From Sipunculus nudus (Eukaryota > Annelida > Sipuncula > Golfingiida > Sipunculidae), in contig CM049307.1 of assembly GCA_026874595.1 (NCBI GenBank), positions 61,842,370 through 61,906,369 on the forward strand: a stretch of 64,000 nt of DNA. Direction: 5' to 3'. Made by a program: the position numbers and the translations under genes. Below are positions 33,931-45,365 of this stretch, piece by piece; the stretch's first letter is position 1, and every line of letters begins with the position of its first letter. The notes below the pieces were generated by a model, which saw only the letters and a list, made by a program, of their open reading frames with translations, was not told the origin of the DNA and searched no databases.

Positions 33931-34021
33931 CAATGCACTGTACACACAAAAGATAGTGTATGCTTGGTGTACAAGTTGCCAATTATAATTCTGAGGTATG
34001 TCTTTACAGTTAATACATTAC

Positions 34022-34072
34022 CTTTGCTCCTATTCTGTTGAGATTATCCAGGAAATACTTGATGGCATCCCC
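34022..34072 (-). CDS. Gna12/13: G-alpha 12/13, penultimate coding exon (51 nt)
   Basis: Minus-strand exon with acceptor TTTTCACAG before it and donor AAAG-GTAATG after it. It encodes exactly 17 codons in phase 0, GDAIKYFLDNLNRIGAK, which match the helical-domain segment just before switch I in GNA12 and GNA13 (GESVKYFLDNLDRIG-type). Joining to the 30.0 kb exon gives ...[14 protein letters not shown]..., as expected for the family. Too short to show up in ORF scans. The first part of the protein, including the P-loop GAGESGKST exon, was not found on the minus strand up to 64 kb and may lie beyond the window or be too diverged to spot by eye. Confidence 0.93.
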
Positions 34073-36415
34073 CTGTGAAAACAAAACATGAACCATGTTA
34101 GTTACATGCTTAAACTCCACTGTATAAAATTAAATATATGACAGTAGAAGCTGTCGGAATTTCAACCACCCAATACTCAATAGGAAGTGGGGTTCATGGT
34201 GTGATATTGCTGATGATATCAGTCTAGTTGACACTGACACTTTCCTTCCTGGGTTATGCTGAAATAGTGATTCAAGTCATGGGTTGGACTTCAGTTGAGA
34301 TAAAAAACTGTGATTTGACATGTTAACATTTATACAATCACTACTGTATATTTATATATATGTCACAGTGTAGATGTGAATCCAGTTGAGTTCGGAACTC
34401 AACTAGTTGAGATGGGAATTCCAAAGTAAACTAGTTGAGATGGGAATTCCCATGTAGTCACTGTTATTCCATTCTCAACAAGCTGACACTGGAATATTCC
34501 AATGTATACCAGTTAGCACTGAGATATCGAGAAGTGAACCAGTTTACTTTGGGATATCCTGAAATACACTAGTTTAATTAAATCTAGATGAGTCAACTGT
34601 TTAAATGTTTTACACATTAATAAATGTTTTTAATTAAGTTACCGATAAAAGGATATTTTTTTGTAATAATATTAATGAATATGTAAATTTATGATATTGT
34701 TGTAGTGAATTAAAAGCCTCATTCCTTTTTACTATTATCTAGTCTAGTTTGACATAAAACTGCAGCTAGATTTCATTGTACATTGTTTTATATGCCCGGC
34801 GGTCTCCATTCTCCAGCTGATGTTCTTAAAACCAGGTTTACATCATCAGAAACTGGATGACCTTTTTACCTGTCAGGTCATATGTTACTATATATTAAAA
34901 CAATTCATCCCTATTAATGGACTCAGTAGCTGTAGTGGATGTTGTTTCAAGTTTAAAATAATGTTATTGCAATAAATTCCCCTTTTTCAAGCCTATTAAT
35001 ACTTGCAGCTTTCTCAGCCCACTAGGAAGAATTCAACCCAAGCAGCTATACTGGATTTGGCAAAATCAATGAATATAAAATAAGTGGTATCATCCCAGGT
35101 GGACCAATCCCATTTAGACAGGTCTAATTTCTACAGTCCCAGCTGGACGGTTCCTAGTTGGATTGGTCTCAGTTGTGAGGTTTCAAATAAGATGCATTAT
35201 TTATAAATTATAGAGTATAGTTAATCAAAGTATAACATATAATATAACATCAGGCTTACAACAATTTTCCTTGCCCAGGGCATACAAGTAAGTTTTAATA
35301 ATGAACCCTATAATACCAATAATGATTTAGTCCTTTCGTACACAAAAACCTAGCCTTTCCAGTTTCCACTAATACATTAACATGTTTGCACAGTGTAAAT
35401 GTATTCCTCCTCACAGGGACAAGCTGACTGTAAGCAAAACAAGATAAAATATTCACTGCTATTATCATATTACATCAGAACAGAACATTCTAGAAAATTC
35501 CCCTTAGTTCAATCGTGACATATATGATATTAGCTTCACCATGTTATATAGCCATAGGTTTGTGATCTCTAGCTTTACAAACAGAAGGGACCACAGAATG
35601 ACTGAAGTATGCATGTGTACACAAGACTGGCCTGTATACATAATATGACTATCCAATGTTTTTCTTTTCATCACAAACCCTTACAAAGTGGGTTTCAAAG
35701 ACAGTTATCAGGGAGGTCTTATCAATGCTTATATTAAGTGTCTCCAGTATGACCCAGATAACAAGAGCTAGATTTTTTTTTTTTTTTACAAACAGACACT
35801 GCTCCCAAGGTCATTGCAATCCATTACTTCTACATACAGTCAGGCTGACACAGGAAAATGACAGTCTGTTTACACATATATATCCCCCTCACACTGCAGT
35901 CCATATGCAGATATTTCACCAGACATCACACATATTTCAATAATAGCCTAGCTGCAATAAAAGCCTATGCAGGAAAAGAGGTGTGGATGAAAGGTATGTG
36001 AGACAGCCCAGCACTTGGTTGTTGTGCTGCTGACCTACTTATGAACAGTTGTGTGGGTCAAGTAGGTCTACACAGGACCCAGATCTGCAGCATCCCTTAC
36101 AGACTGTACACAGATAAACACCACACCTGCTGATTTACAAGTGCAGAGCCTCTACCTCTCACTTTTACCAAGCAGAACAAGACAACCTGCAGCAAGCTTG
36201 GGAGGCTGGAACTCTGCTGTGGTCCTTGGGGAAGATAACCATACAAGCAAAAGTATGAACCTCTCAAGCCCCTCCCCCCCCCCTTCACAACTAGCCATGC
36301 ACAAAAGTGAACCCATCTTCTAGGAGTGTGCCAACTGATAGATGATTGGTTATTTTCTTTCATAAATGGTTGCATTTTGTATAATAGGTCAGAAACACTT
36401 ATGTATGTTTCAACT
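34073..36415. other. Non-coding stretch, probably G-alpha 12/13 upstream intron
   Basis: No exon found. Degenerate repeats with AACTAGTTGAGATGGGAATT words occur at about 34375-34565. Confidence 0.4.
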
Positions 36416-37170
36416 GTCAAGGCCCAGATCCTGGTCCAGAATCCCTGGTTCGTTCAGACCAAATCCCAATCAGGATTCTGTCCAGCCTAAATTTCAATCT
36501 TCAATTAATAACAAAGTGAATGACTTCCTGTCTGATCAGCTGAAGGTAATGGATAACCATGATATAACTCATGTCGACCAAGGCTCATTTTAAATATCAA
36601 ATCAATGTAAAATTATTTAAATTTATCAAATGTTTTTGGTCTATTCTAGATACAGAATTTGATTATTTTGATTGATACACAAATGATGCATGTAGGTAAT
36701 ACAAGCCAAGAAAAGTATAATTGATCAAGTTTTTTTAAATCATATTTCAATTTTATTTTAATATTTCATTTTTCAAATTCAAAGGTTAAGTTGTGCCACA
36801 AATGTCAGTAATTATTCTTTACTCCATTAATTAGTTCATGGCAGGTATCAGTCACAAGTTCAACTAATAGTGTATCTGAAGTTTGCTTGGCACAGATAAA
36901 ATTTGTTCATGATGAAATCACAGGCATTATCTACCAACTCACATTCTGAATCAGGATTTGGGCTTGACCAGATCCTGATTGGGGCTTGGACTGGTCAAAA
37001 TCATGATCAGGATTTGGTCTGGACAAATCGGGAAATGGTGCAGACCAAGTCCTGCTCAGGATTCAGTCCAGCCTTAACCCCAGCCCAAATCCTGATTGGG
37101 GTTCAGGCTGGACTGAATCCAGATCTGAATTTGGTCCCTGATTGGTCAAGATCTAGATCTGGGCCTTGAC
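36416..37170. mobile_element. 755-bp TIR element
   Basis: Perfect 15-bp terminal inverted repeats: GTCAAGGCCCAGATC at 36416-36430 and GATCTGGGCCTTGAC at 37156-37170. Subterminal blocks rich in CAGGATT, GGTCCAG and GACCAAAT words are also inverted relative to each other. The centre is AT-rich and non-coding. No clear target duplication was seen. Confidence 0.75.
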
Positions 37171-37873
37171 ATAAGCACATGCAAATTTCATATTCTCTGC
37201 AAAAATATATTTAAATCCTGCCAGAGAAATAAGGAAGACAGGACACAAAGTAGCAAACAACATTTAACCCTGTGCAAAGAAAAAGAAAAAACAAAATTGC
37301 CACTACCTTGATCTTTCAGCATGATGTACAAGTCAGAATGAATTTACTTTAACAATATTTTATGTATAATTCTATACCGCAGTTTTAACAATAACATAAA
37401 AGGTACATTAATGATCAATTAATCACTGGAAATTTTCCCCTTTAAATCACTGAACATGGTTTAACCACCAATCCCTACCACTGCTATCTTTACAACAGCC
37501 CTATTCTTAACAGTCAATACTTGACTCAGAAAGAATCTGAACTGGACCAATAGTTGTAAACCTGCCCTGTTAGTGGATATCCAGTTGACTGGACAACAGG
37601 ACAAGGCCAATGAAACAGGGTCATCCCTACAGCTCAGTTGGCCTGCAGTATGATGAGCTTAGAAAACGTGTCAACAATGTTCTTTAAAAAGGTTGAATAC
37701 TTTGTTGCAGCACTCAGTGAAGGGTGACCACTAACATAGTACTGAAAGTGAATCAGATTAGAAAAAGCAAGAAATCATTCTTGCATTTTCTTCAGTTATT
37801 TTATCAAAATCCAGAAAATGTGTTAAACAATACAGCAAAGCAAGAACCTGATCAAACCTTGGAATTGTAACTC
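37171..37873. other. Unique non-coding sequence
   Basis: No exon or recognised repeat. Confidence 0.35.
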
Positions 37874-38382
37874 AAGCCGGCCATCCTGAGGTGACATGTC
37901 ACACAACATGAACATTCCATACACACAGCAACATGTTCTGCAACGTGTCCTGCAAAACTATGAGACGATGAGACAAAGTTTTCTGCCTAGGACATATTCT
38001 GTCTTGTTTCTCTTTATTTATATAGATATATAGGAAAACAGGCATAGGTATTTTGAGATAGCTAAACAACTTCTTCTGATTGTCCTGTTGACCGCACAAA
38101 ACACATGGCACCCTCATCAGACAAGGTGAAACCATTGACGGTCACATTATCACAGGATAACATGATCAATCGTTATATATTCGTTGGCTCCCCCCCCCCC
38201 CCACACTGGGCGTGATGTCACGTGACAAGTCACAGGAAAAAGAAACATGTTCCTTCTTCTGCAACATGTCGCACAACTCATGATAACATGCGACTAACCC
38301 CCTTACATGGTGCAACTCGTCACGGAACAAGCGTGTTCTGCGACTTGTCGCATGAACATGTCGCCTCGTGTATGGCCAGCTT
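37874..38382. mobile_element. About 510-bp TIR element with ACATGT-rich ends
   Basis: The left end AAGCCGGCCATCCTGAGGTG and the reverse complement of the right end AAGCTGGCCATACACGAGGC align, followed by ACATGT in both. The ends are packed with CAACATGTC and GAACATG words. A C13 tract lies near the centre-right (38190-38202). Probably a MITE; superfamily unknown. Confidence 0.65.
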
Positions 38383-38807
38383 TACAAGGCAGGTCATATT
38401 TTCTTGTTGTACATATCATATATCTCTTAATTGTTAATAAAAAGATTCCATCTTCAATTATTCCATATGTCTAATAAGAATACAAGTTATGGCCGCATAA
38501 ATTCAGTTAATGCACAGTTTAAGGAAGCCTCTGATACACAATTCCAAAAGCACAGGGACCTATAGTCAGTAGTCATATCTTGTATACATTAGACTACTTG
38601 TAGCATTTTTCACAATTACCACACTCACTGGGCACCCATACACAACAATCAGTGTCTACATCCTGGCACTTTATCCTCATCTGGTATTCCTTTCAAGAGG
38701 GTTTGATGGCTCACCCCCAGCTGGGTGTCCTGAACTCGGATATTTTTTCTTCCTGTTTTGATAAATGCTAAAGAGTGGTTAGGAATACTAAGGATGAAGT
38801 TTTCCGG

Positions 38808-38899
38808 TTAACGTTCTGTCTCCCTTGTTTTATGCCCTCCCATGGCTTCCCGTCTCAGAATGATTTCCGCTACCTCTTGGCGAATCATAGGAAACTGAG
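38808..38899 (-). CDS. Probable terminal exon of an unknown minus-strand gene
   Basis: Minus-strand acceptor TCTTTCAACTATTCTCTACAG is a good 3' splice site. After two bases completing a codon the frame reads QFPMIRQEVAEIILRREA, then MGGHKTRETER and TAA (38808-38810). It is a charged, helix-forming C-terminus of 29 residues. Family not recognised. It could end the minus-strand gene whose exons are at 58.6-59.2 kb, or be a separate gene. The opposite strand also has a short open reading near here (NDFRYLLANHRK...), preceded by CGTCTCAG, so the strand is likely but not certain. Confidence 0.45.
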
Positions 38900-38937
38900 C
38901 TGTAGAGAATAGTTGAAAGACACAAGTGCAGCACTGT

Positions 38938-39627
38938 ACTACCAGTGTCCTGAACATATTTCTACCAGTGTCCTGCACATATTTCTACCAGTGTCCTGCA
39001 CATATTTCTACCAGTGTCCTGAACATATTTCTACCAGTGTTCTGAACATATATCTACCAGTGCCCTGAACATATTTCTACCAGTGTCCTGAACATATTTC
39101 TACCAGTGTCCTGAACATATTTCTACCAGTGTCCTGAACATATTTCTACCAGTGTCCTGAACATATTTCTACCAGTGTCCTGAACATATTTCTACCAGTG
39201 TTCTGAACATATTTCTACCAGTGTCCTGAACATATTTCTACCAGTGTCCTGAACATATTTCTACCAGTGTCCTGAACATATTTCTACCAGTGTCCTGAAC
39301 ATATTTCTACCAGTGTCCTGAACATATTTCTACCAGTGTCCTGAACATATTTCTACCAGTGTCCTGATCATATTTCTACCAGTGTCCTGAACATATTTCT
39401 ACCAGTGTCCTGAACATATTTCTACCAGTGTCCTGAACATATTATAACCAGTGTCCTGAACATATTTCTACCAGTGTTCTGAACATATTTCTACCAGTGT
39501 CCTGAACATATTTCTACCAGTGTTCTGAACATATTTCTACCAGTTTCCTGAACATATTTCTACCAGTGTCCTGAACATATTTCTACCAGTGTTCTGAACA
39601 TATTTCTACCAGTGTCCTGCACATATT
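38938..39627. repeat. 23-bp minisatellite, about 30 copies
   Basis: The unit is TACCAGTGTCCTGAACATATTTC, with rare substitutions (GTTCTGAAC, CTGCAC, CTGATC, one ATTATAACC). Highly homogeneous, so young or actively homogenised. On the minus strand it ends about 40 bp upstream of the acceptor of the 38.8 kb exon. Confidence 0.97.
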
Positions 39628-39639
39628 TATTACAATATG

Positions 39640-40110
39640 ATATTTGTCTCCACCAGGAGGGTATGCATTCATCCCAATTTGTTTGTGTGTTTGTTTAAAT
39701 ATAAATCACCCAAACATGAACAGAACCTCATGACATCTCAGGGCATTTCAGGAATAGGCCAATGAAGAATCCATTAGATATTGGTGTGGATCAAACACAT
39801 AATCCAGATCCAGGAAAGTAATAAAGGAATATTCACAAATGTACAGTCACATATTTAGCCAAATCACTGGTACATTTGGCATAAGTAGAAATCAGCATTT
39901 TAATTAATGCAAGCCTTCACCATGAGGGGGGGGGGGGGGGGTCCCTGTTGTGGGAAGCTTTCAAAATCATATTCACATTCACTTATTCAGCCAATATTTA
40001 CCAGGTACATTTGTGCATAAGTGAATGCAAACATGTGACCCCCCTCCCCCCCACCCACTCATGGTGGAGGCTTGCACTCATTAGAATGAAGATTTCTTTA
40101 TTACTTTATT
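39640..40110 (+). repeat. Dispersed repeat family B, copy at 39.6 kb
   Basis: Matches 19425-19795 from TCTCCACCAGGAGGGTATG onward, through AGGCCAATGAAGAAT, ATAATCCAGATCCAGG and GGAATATTCACAAATGTACA. Its right half appears partly duplicated: ACATTTGGCATAAGT and ACATTTGTGCATAAGTGAAT, then CAAGCCTTCACCATG and GTGGAGGCTTGCACTCATTA. A G16 tract (39926-39941) lies between. Confidence 0.7.
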
Positions 40111-40570
40111 TTATGTATGTTGCTGTGTGTATGATTTAGGTGTCTGCTTGTGCATTTACACCTGAGGGCATAGAGCATGCACACATGTGAGCAGATGTGT
40201 ACACGTGTTTGTGTATCTGCACTTGCAATCTTGCATGTGTACATGTTTGCAGATGAACGCACTTTGTATATGCTGAAGTGTACATGTTGGGGTGTATGTC
40301 TGATTGTTCAAATTTTTCTCCCATGATGTACTTGAAGGAATCTCTGCAGCTGACCATGTAAAGAGTAAGAATAGGTCCATGGTCTGTCTGTGGCCCTGTG
40401 TATTGAATAATGATGACGGTAACTCTATGATAAGAATTTAATTATATGTTATTACAATTAAACTTCTTGATTTAAAGTTTTATATGCTTTGAGAGAGGAA
40501 TAATCCAGAAGTCAACTTGTTGTTAAGGCATTAGAGTTAATCTCTATCAAGATTTCACCATTATGCCATT

Positions 40571-40655
40571 CAAGCACAGGCGGGGTTCATCCCAGAACCT
40601 TTCCGATCCGTAATCCAATGCCTTAACCACTAAGCTACATCCTACCCTTAACCTG
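40571..40655 (-). repeat. tRNA-derived SINE head
   Basis: The minus strand reads GTAGCTTAGTGGTTAAGGC (A box) followed 30-35 nt later by a degenerate B box region GGGATGAACCCCGCC. The distance and order are those of a Pol III tRNA promoter, but the arms do not fold cleanly. Different in sequence from the 14.1 kb and 57.9 kb heads. Confidence 0.6.
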
Positions 40656-41927
40656 ACAACTTGAGCACAATAAAATTAGAGTCTGTCAGTTTATAAGTTT
40701 AAAAGGAAAGTGATGTCGGAAAACATGGCAATGGATTTCTGATGCACTCTCACGCATGAAAATACATAAATTTGGGGGTACTGTGTTTGTGTGCAAACCT
40801 GCAATAGTCATGGGTGTATGAATGCTTTAAGTGCACAATTTAATATGCATGTCACAATCTCTACCAGTTTCTCTATTAGGCTGAGATAATAATATTCTCA
40901 CTGGTATTAAAACTGCCTCTTTTTTCTTTTTGGTTTGCAACTCTTCATTAGTTACAGTGCAATAAATAAAAACTTATTTATTTTACATGGATTGTACAAA
41001 TAGTTATTGTAGTATACAGTATTACCCTTTTAGTGTCAAGAGTATACAGGTATGACAATGGAAACATACAGGTTTCCTGCACCAAAGTCTGAAAGACATG
41101 TAAAGTGTAACATCCTAACCAGAACTATAAAACTGTATAATTTAGCGATGTTTGCCCTATGTGTACAATTGTTGTTGCTCCTGATGCCAGAGGGCATAAT
41201 CGGAGCTAAAAGTGAGCTTCCAACATGATTGAGGAAATCCTGACTTTACATTTAAGGCTTAAATTAAGACTAAATTGTTTAAATGCTACATGACTGAGAA
41301 AGTGACATTTTGCATTTTAGATCCAGTTTTATCATTAGAAATGTCAGATTTTTTATATGCAGGGAGAATAGACTCCCATAAAGGTGAATCACAGCAGACA
41401 GCTAGTACTTAGTGGTCCATGAAACCTGCTGAAAATATCACACTGCACTGGACTCAGGTACATTATATGAAATGAGAGGTACATAAAAACTACATCAAAT
41501 GCATGATTCATCATTAGTTCTCTGTATGTGAAGGATGATGAGTACATTTAAACTATTTTGAAACTTAAAGGGGCCTATTCACACACCAAATATATTTAAT
41601 ACATATATGCATCATGGTACCTTCCAATAGTTTGCTCTAAAACCATATGCTAACTCTTGTACACAAACAGCAAAAATGTTTGCACTTGACACAATCAGCA
41701 CCAAAAACATAAACATAGCTTGCTTGCCATCAGGTAGCTGATTTTTCATGTTTCAAACCAGGATTTCTTTATTCATGTTTCTTCTCCTTGTTGGGGAGTT
41801 GTCACACATTCTCAAGATCAGACCTCTGGTCAAGCAGTCTTGTTATGGTGAACAGATATATGTTCTGTGTTAACTCACCAATAGTACCATATATCATTGT
41901 GTAAAACAGGTGAACTTGAGATAGTAA
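40656..41927. other. Unique non-coding sequence
   Basis: No supported exon, RNA gene or repeat. Confidence 0.35.
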
Positions 41928-42002
41928 ACCTGTGGTCCCGGATGGTTTTGATAGGAAACTATTGTACCCAGACAAAACTAGACATTTCTTGGGACCGCAG
42001 GT
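41928..42002. other. 75-bp inverted-repeat unit
   Basis: ACCTGTGGTCCC at 41928-41939 and GGGACCGCAGGT at 41991-42002 pair at 11 of 12 positions with about 50 nt between them. It abuts the left end of the 42.0 kb element and could be part of it or a small MITE. Confidence 0.55.
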
Positions 42003-42008
42003 GCCAGA

Positions 42009-43668
42009 GTATCCCCAGACATAGTACCCCCCCTTTAAGAATAGGCCCCCATTTTTAGCAGCATATACTGACACTTGGCAAGCAATTATTGTTTCTTCCA
42101 TCTATCAATCCACAATCTTTTTGAAGATGTTGGTCCCGTGACCTTGGACCTCATGACCCCAGAATCAATTGGGGTCTTACTTTTTCAATGGGACATATAT
42201 AAGTCAAGTTTGAAATCTATACATCAATAAAGCAGGAATTATCATCCAGAAACTAATTTTTTGACAGATGGCTCCTGTGGCCTTGACCTTTGACCTTGTG
42301 ACCTCACAACTGACAGGCGTCTTCCTCTATTGGCAGGGGAACTGTATGTGCAAGATGAAATGTCTGAGATGAAATATTTGGCTGAAAATGCATCCACATC
42401 TTTTTAAAGATGTGTCCTGTGACCTTCACCTTGGACCTCATGACCCCAAAATCAATTTGGGTCTTGCTTTTCCAATGGAACATATACAAGTCAAGTTTGA
42501 AATCCATACATCAATAAAAGCAGGAATTATCATCCAGAAACTAATTTTTGGACAGATGGCTCCTGTGACCTTCATCTTTGACCTTGTGATCTCGAAATTG
42601 ATAGGGGTCTTCCACTCTTGGCAGGTGAACTATTTGTGCAAATTGAAAGATCTGAGATGAAATGTTTGGCTGAAAATGCATCCACAATCTTTTTAAAGAT
42701 TGGTCCTGTGACCTTGACCTTGGACCTCATGACCCCAAAATCAATTAGAGTCTTGCTTTTCCATTGGGACATATATAAGTCAAGTTTGAAATCAATACAT
42801 CAATAAAAGCAGTAATTATCATCCAGATACTAATTTTTTTACAGATAGCTCCTGTGGCCTTGACCTTTGACCTTGTGCCCCAAAATTGATATGGATCATC
42901 CACTATTGGCAAGTGAGCTATACATTCAAGATGGAAGACCTGGGATGAAAGTTTGGCTTAAAATGCATCCACAGTATCTTTTAAGATGCGAGTCAAGTGA
43001 CCTTGACCTTTGACCTCATGACCCTAGAACCTACAGGGTTCTTACTTTAGTGGTGGGCCATACATAAGTCACGTTTGAAATCCATATGGCTATCAACACT
43101 GGAGATATCATAAGAGGTGTGTGATTTTCACCAAATATGGACACATTAAAGGTCAAGGCCACTCTCATGGTAAAGGTCATGACCCAAATGTAAATAGACC
43201 TCATCCCATCTCTCTACATGTGCATAATATGAAAGAAATCTGTCCATTAGTTTTTGACTTATAATGCTTACAGTACTGTCAAGTGGCAATTATGGGGGGA
43301 TTAAAAGGCGTAAAAACAAAAAAGGATAATAGGTGGCGCCACCAGTTTCCAGTATATCTCAAGGCTATCGAAGATCTTCGGTCACTTGATTTTTGGACCA
43401 GTCCATGCAAGTTTACTTGAGATATTTAAGAATTTGTGTTATTTTCAGCCAAAATGGACCTATTCAAGGTCAAGGTCACTCTCCTAGCATAGGTCATGAC
43501 CCCTTTTTAAATAGGCTTCGTCCCCTTACCTATATCTATACAAATGTAAAGTTTGAAAAAGATCAGTGAAATATTTTTTGAGTTATCCCGCTCACAAGGT
43601 TTTTCTGCAGCGGCGGCGGCGGCAGGACCGTCGTGAAACCATAGTATCCCGACTTTGTCTGGGGATAC
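42009..43668. mobile_element. 1.66-kb TIR element with internal tandem units rich in nuclear-receptor motifs
   Basis: Terminal inverted repeats GTATCCCCAGACA (from 42009) and TGTCTGGGGATAC (to 43668) are exact over 13 bp. Inside are about four diverged units of 270-300 bp with GTGACCTTGACCT, CTCATGACCC, CAATTGGGGTCTT-like and ATATAAGTCAAGTTTGAAAT words. Perfect DR1 motifs TGACCTTTGACCT occur at 42284-42296, 42861-42873 and 43004-43016, and several TGACCTTGA (NR5A/ERR-type) words. A GGTGGCGCCACC palindrome is at 43332-43343 and a (CGG)n run near 43610-43622. No coding capacity. Confidence 0.85.
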
Positions 43669-45068
43669 AATGAACTAATGGCCTGAGATAATACACATTG
43701 CAAAAATTTTATGCACCTTTAATAAAATGATGTCTGCACTGAAACATTAATAATGTAACACTACGACAGTGATACTTTTTCAATGGAGGTGTCATTTTCA
43801 TTGTTCTGCATGCTTCATGGCATGGTTCTGATTCCTGCTGTTTCCAGGTTGAGCAGTGCTACATGTCTGCTGTCAGGTACAGCCAAGCAGACTGGAGAGA
43901 CTGACAGCAACAGCCTTTATCAGGTGCCAGAGCTCAACACAGGCTGCAAAAAAGTGCTAGTTGCTGACAATCCAGGCACAATATGCCATCAGTTTCATCA
44001 ATAAAATGCATCATTTTAACATACAATACTTCCATGATGATCCATAACTCACAACAATCACCTGTCTGACCTCGACCTTTGACTTTAAATCCTGCAAACC
44101 TGATATCAGATCAACCATTTTGGATTGAAGAAAACGCAAGTGTTTGGATGGATGGCTGATAGCAGTCTTGAGGAAAAGCTTATCTAACTGTTTTCAAATT
44201 CCTAGGAAAACAGGAACAACTTCAGATCTTTACTAATTACTACAGATGAAGAATAAATGTGCACAGTTTGGTACAAACCTGTCCACTTACTCTGCAGAAG
44301 TTTCTTAGTTTAAATGCTTCTGAGGTTCAAAACAATCTGCCAAGAGTGCCCACTTTACCATTACACTATAATGTATAAATATAAGGTCCTATTTTCAGTA
44401 TTCCATGTGTGTGTGTGTGTGCACATGTGTGGGTTATAATGAATGGACCGACTTATGAGCTTTCAAATTAGTAAAATAAGTCCACATGTATTAAAAGTTC
44501 TAAATATTCATTTTAAAATGCTTCATGTTTCATGTCTGAACAGTCTCTACCTGTTTTACATTTTAAATTGTGAAAAATACTGAAGGATGCAAAAAATAAC
44601 AAGGAAGAAACAGATGTAAGTATACTAACTGTAAATCAACTTTACCATACTCATGTTACAGCTGTGTGCCATTCTGATGTAGAATATGGGCCAGCTCAAA
44701 CTACGGTAATGGCCATATCATATCCCAGCTCAAACAGTAGTTCTGAGTAATGTGTTTGCTATATGAAAAAGATCTCATACTGAACAAATTTATATTCATA
44801 GGCAATCTCACCCAGACAGACAAATGGTTAACTCTATAAAACCCTCAAAGGAAACCAAAATGAATACACAATTTATTGACATTACAACAACTCCTAAGAC
44901 AAGAGGAAGTTGATTAGTAAATCAGTGATAGACAAAAATGTATATACTGACTTCTACACAAAATATAATATACTTTTGCTTTTTAATTTCAGCTATTGTT
45001 ATCTTATATCTGTGCATTGTATGTGTATTATATTCCATCACTTTTGGAGTTTCTTCCAGGGTATATGC
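43669..45068. other. Unique non-coding sequence
   Basis: No exon with splice support. The 73-codon frame at 43783-44004 has plausible composition but no splice or start evidence. A (GT)n tract lies near 44407. Confidence 0.35.
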
Positions 45069-45365
45069 TCATCCCATTAACGCATAAATGTTCACTCCTG
45101 ATAAATGTCTCAAGATGACTTCAAAAACTCTTTCATATATAAGATTGATCTGAGGCCTTGTTATGGCTAACATCACACTTATCCAGCTTGGGGCCCCTGT
45201 CTTTGTAACACTTGGTCCATGCAGCAAGGGAGACCGGTAGATGCTGACCACTGATTGATGATGCTGGCCTGCAGCCACCAGACAGTCAGATAATGACCGG
45301 ATGGCATACCACGGCCCTGCAGCATCTAAACCATCATCATCTTCAATTCCAGCAGCAAGTTTGTA
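45069..45365 (-). pseudogene. Unrecognised 99-codon open stretch, possible exon or relic
   Basis: On the minus strand the frame is open from just after a TAG (45366-45368) to TGA at 45069, without an early ATG. It reads ...GLDAAGPWYAIRSLSDCLVA..., later ...ITRPQINLIYERVFEVILRH.... The composition is protein-like and the region is less AT-rich than its neighbours. A second frame (45343-45555) is open just upstream, which could indicate a frameshifted relic. No family recognised, no clear splice sites. Confidence 0.2.

Larger units (their letters stand above)
30576..34021 (-). other. Gna12/13: Intron of the G-alpha 12/13 gene
   Basis: GT (minus strand, 34021-34020) to AG (30577-30576), phase 0. 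It is loaded with repeats: a TIR element at 30665-31082, a composite repeat element at 32450-33190 and a 30-bp minisatellite at 33310-33930. No nested coding exon was seen in about 31100-32450. Confidence 0.85.

Noticed and set aside
33312-33956. 137- and 97-codon Cys/Phe-rich frames
   Set aside because: They arise from the 30-bp minisatellite inside the G-alpha 12/13 intron.
36097-36420. 107-codon minus-strand frame
   Set aside because: Low-complexity Gly/Ser-rich translation opposite a C-rich tract. No splice or start evidence.
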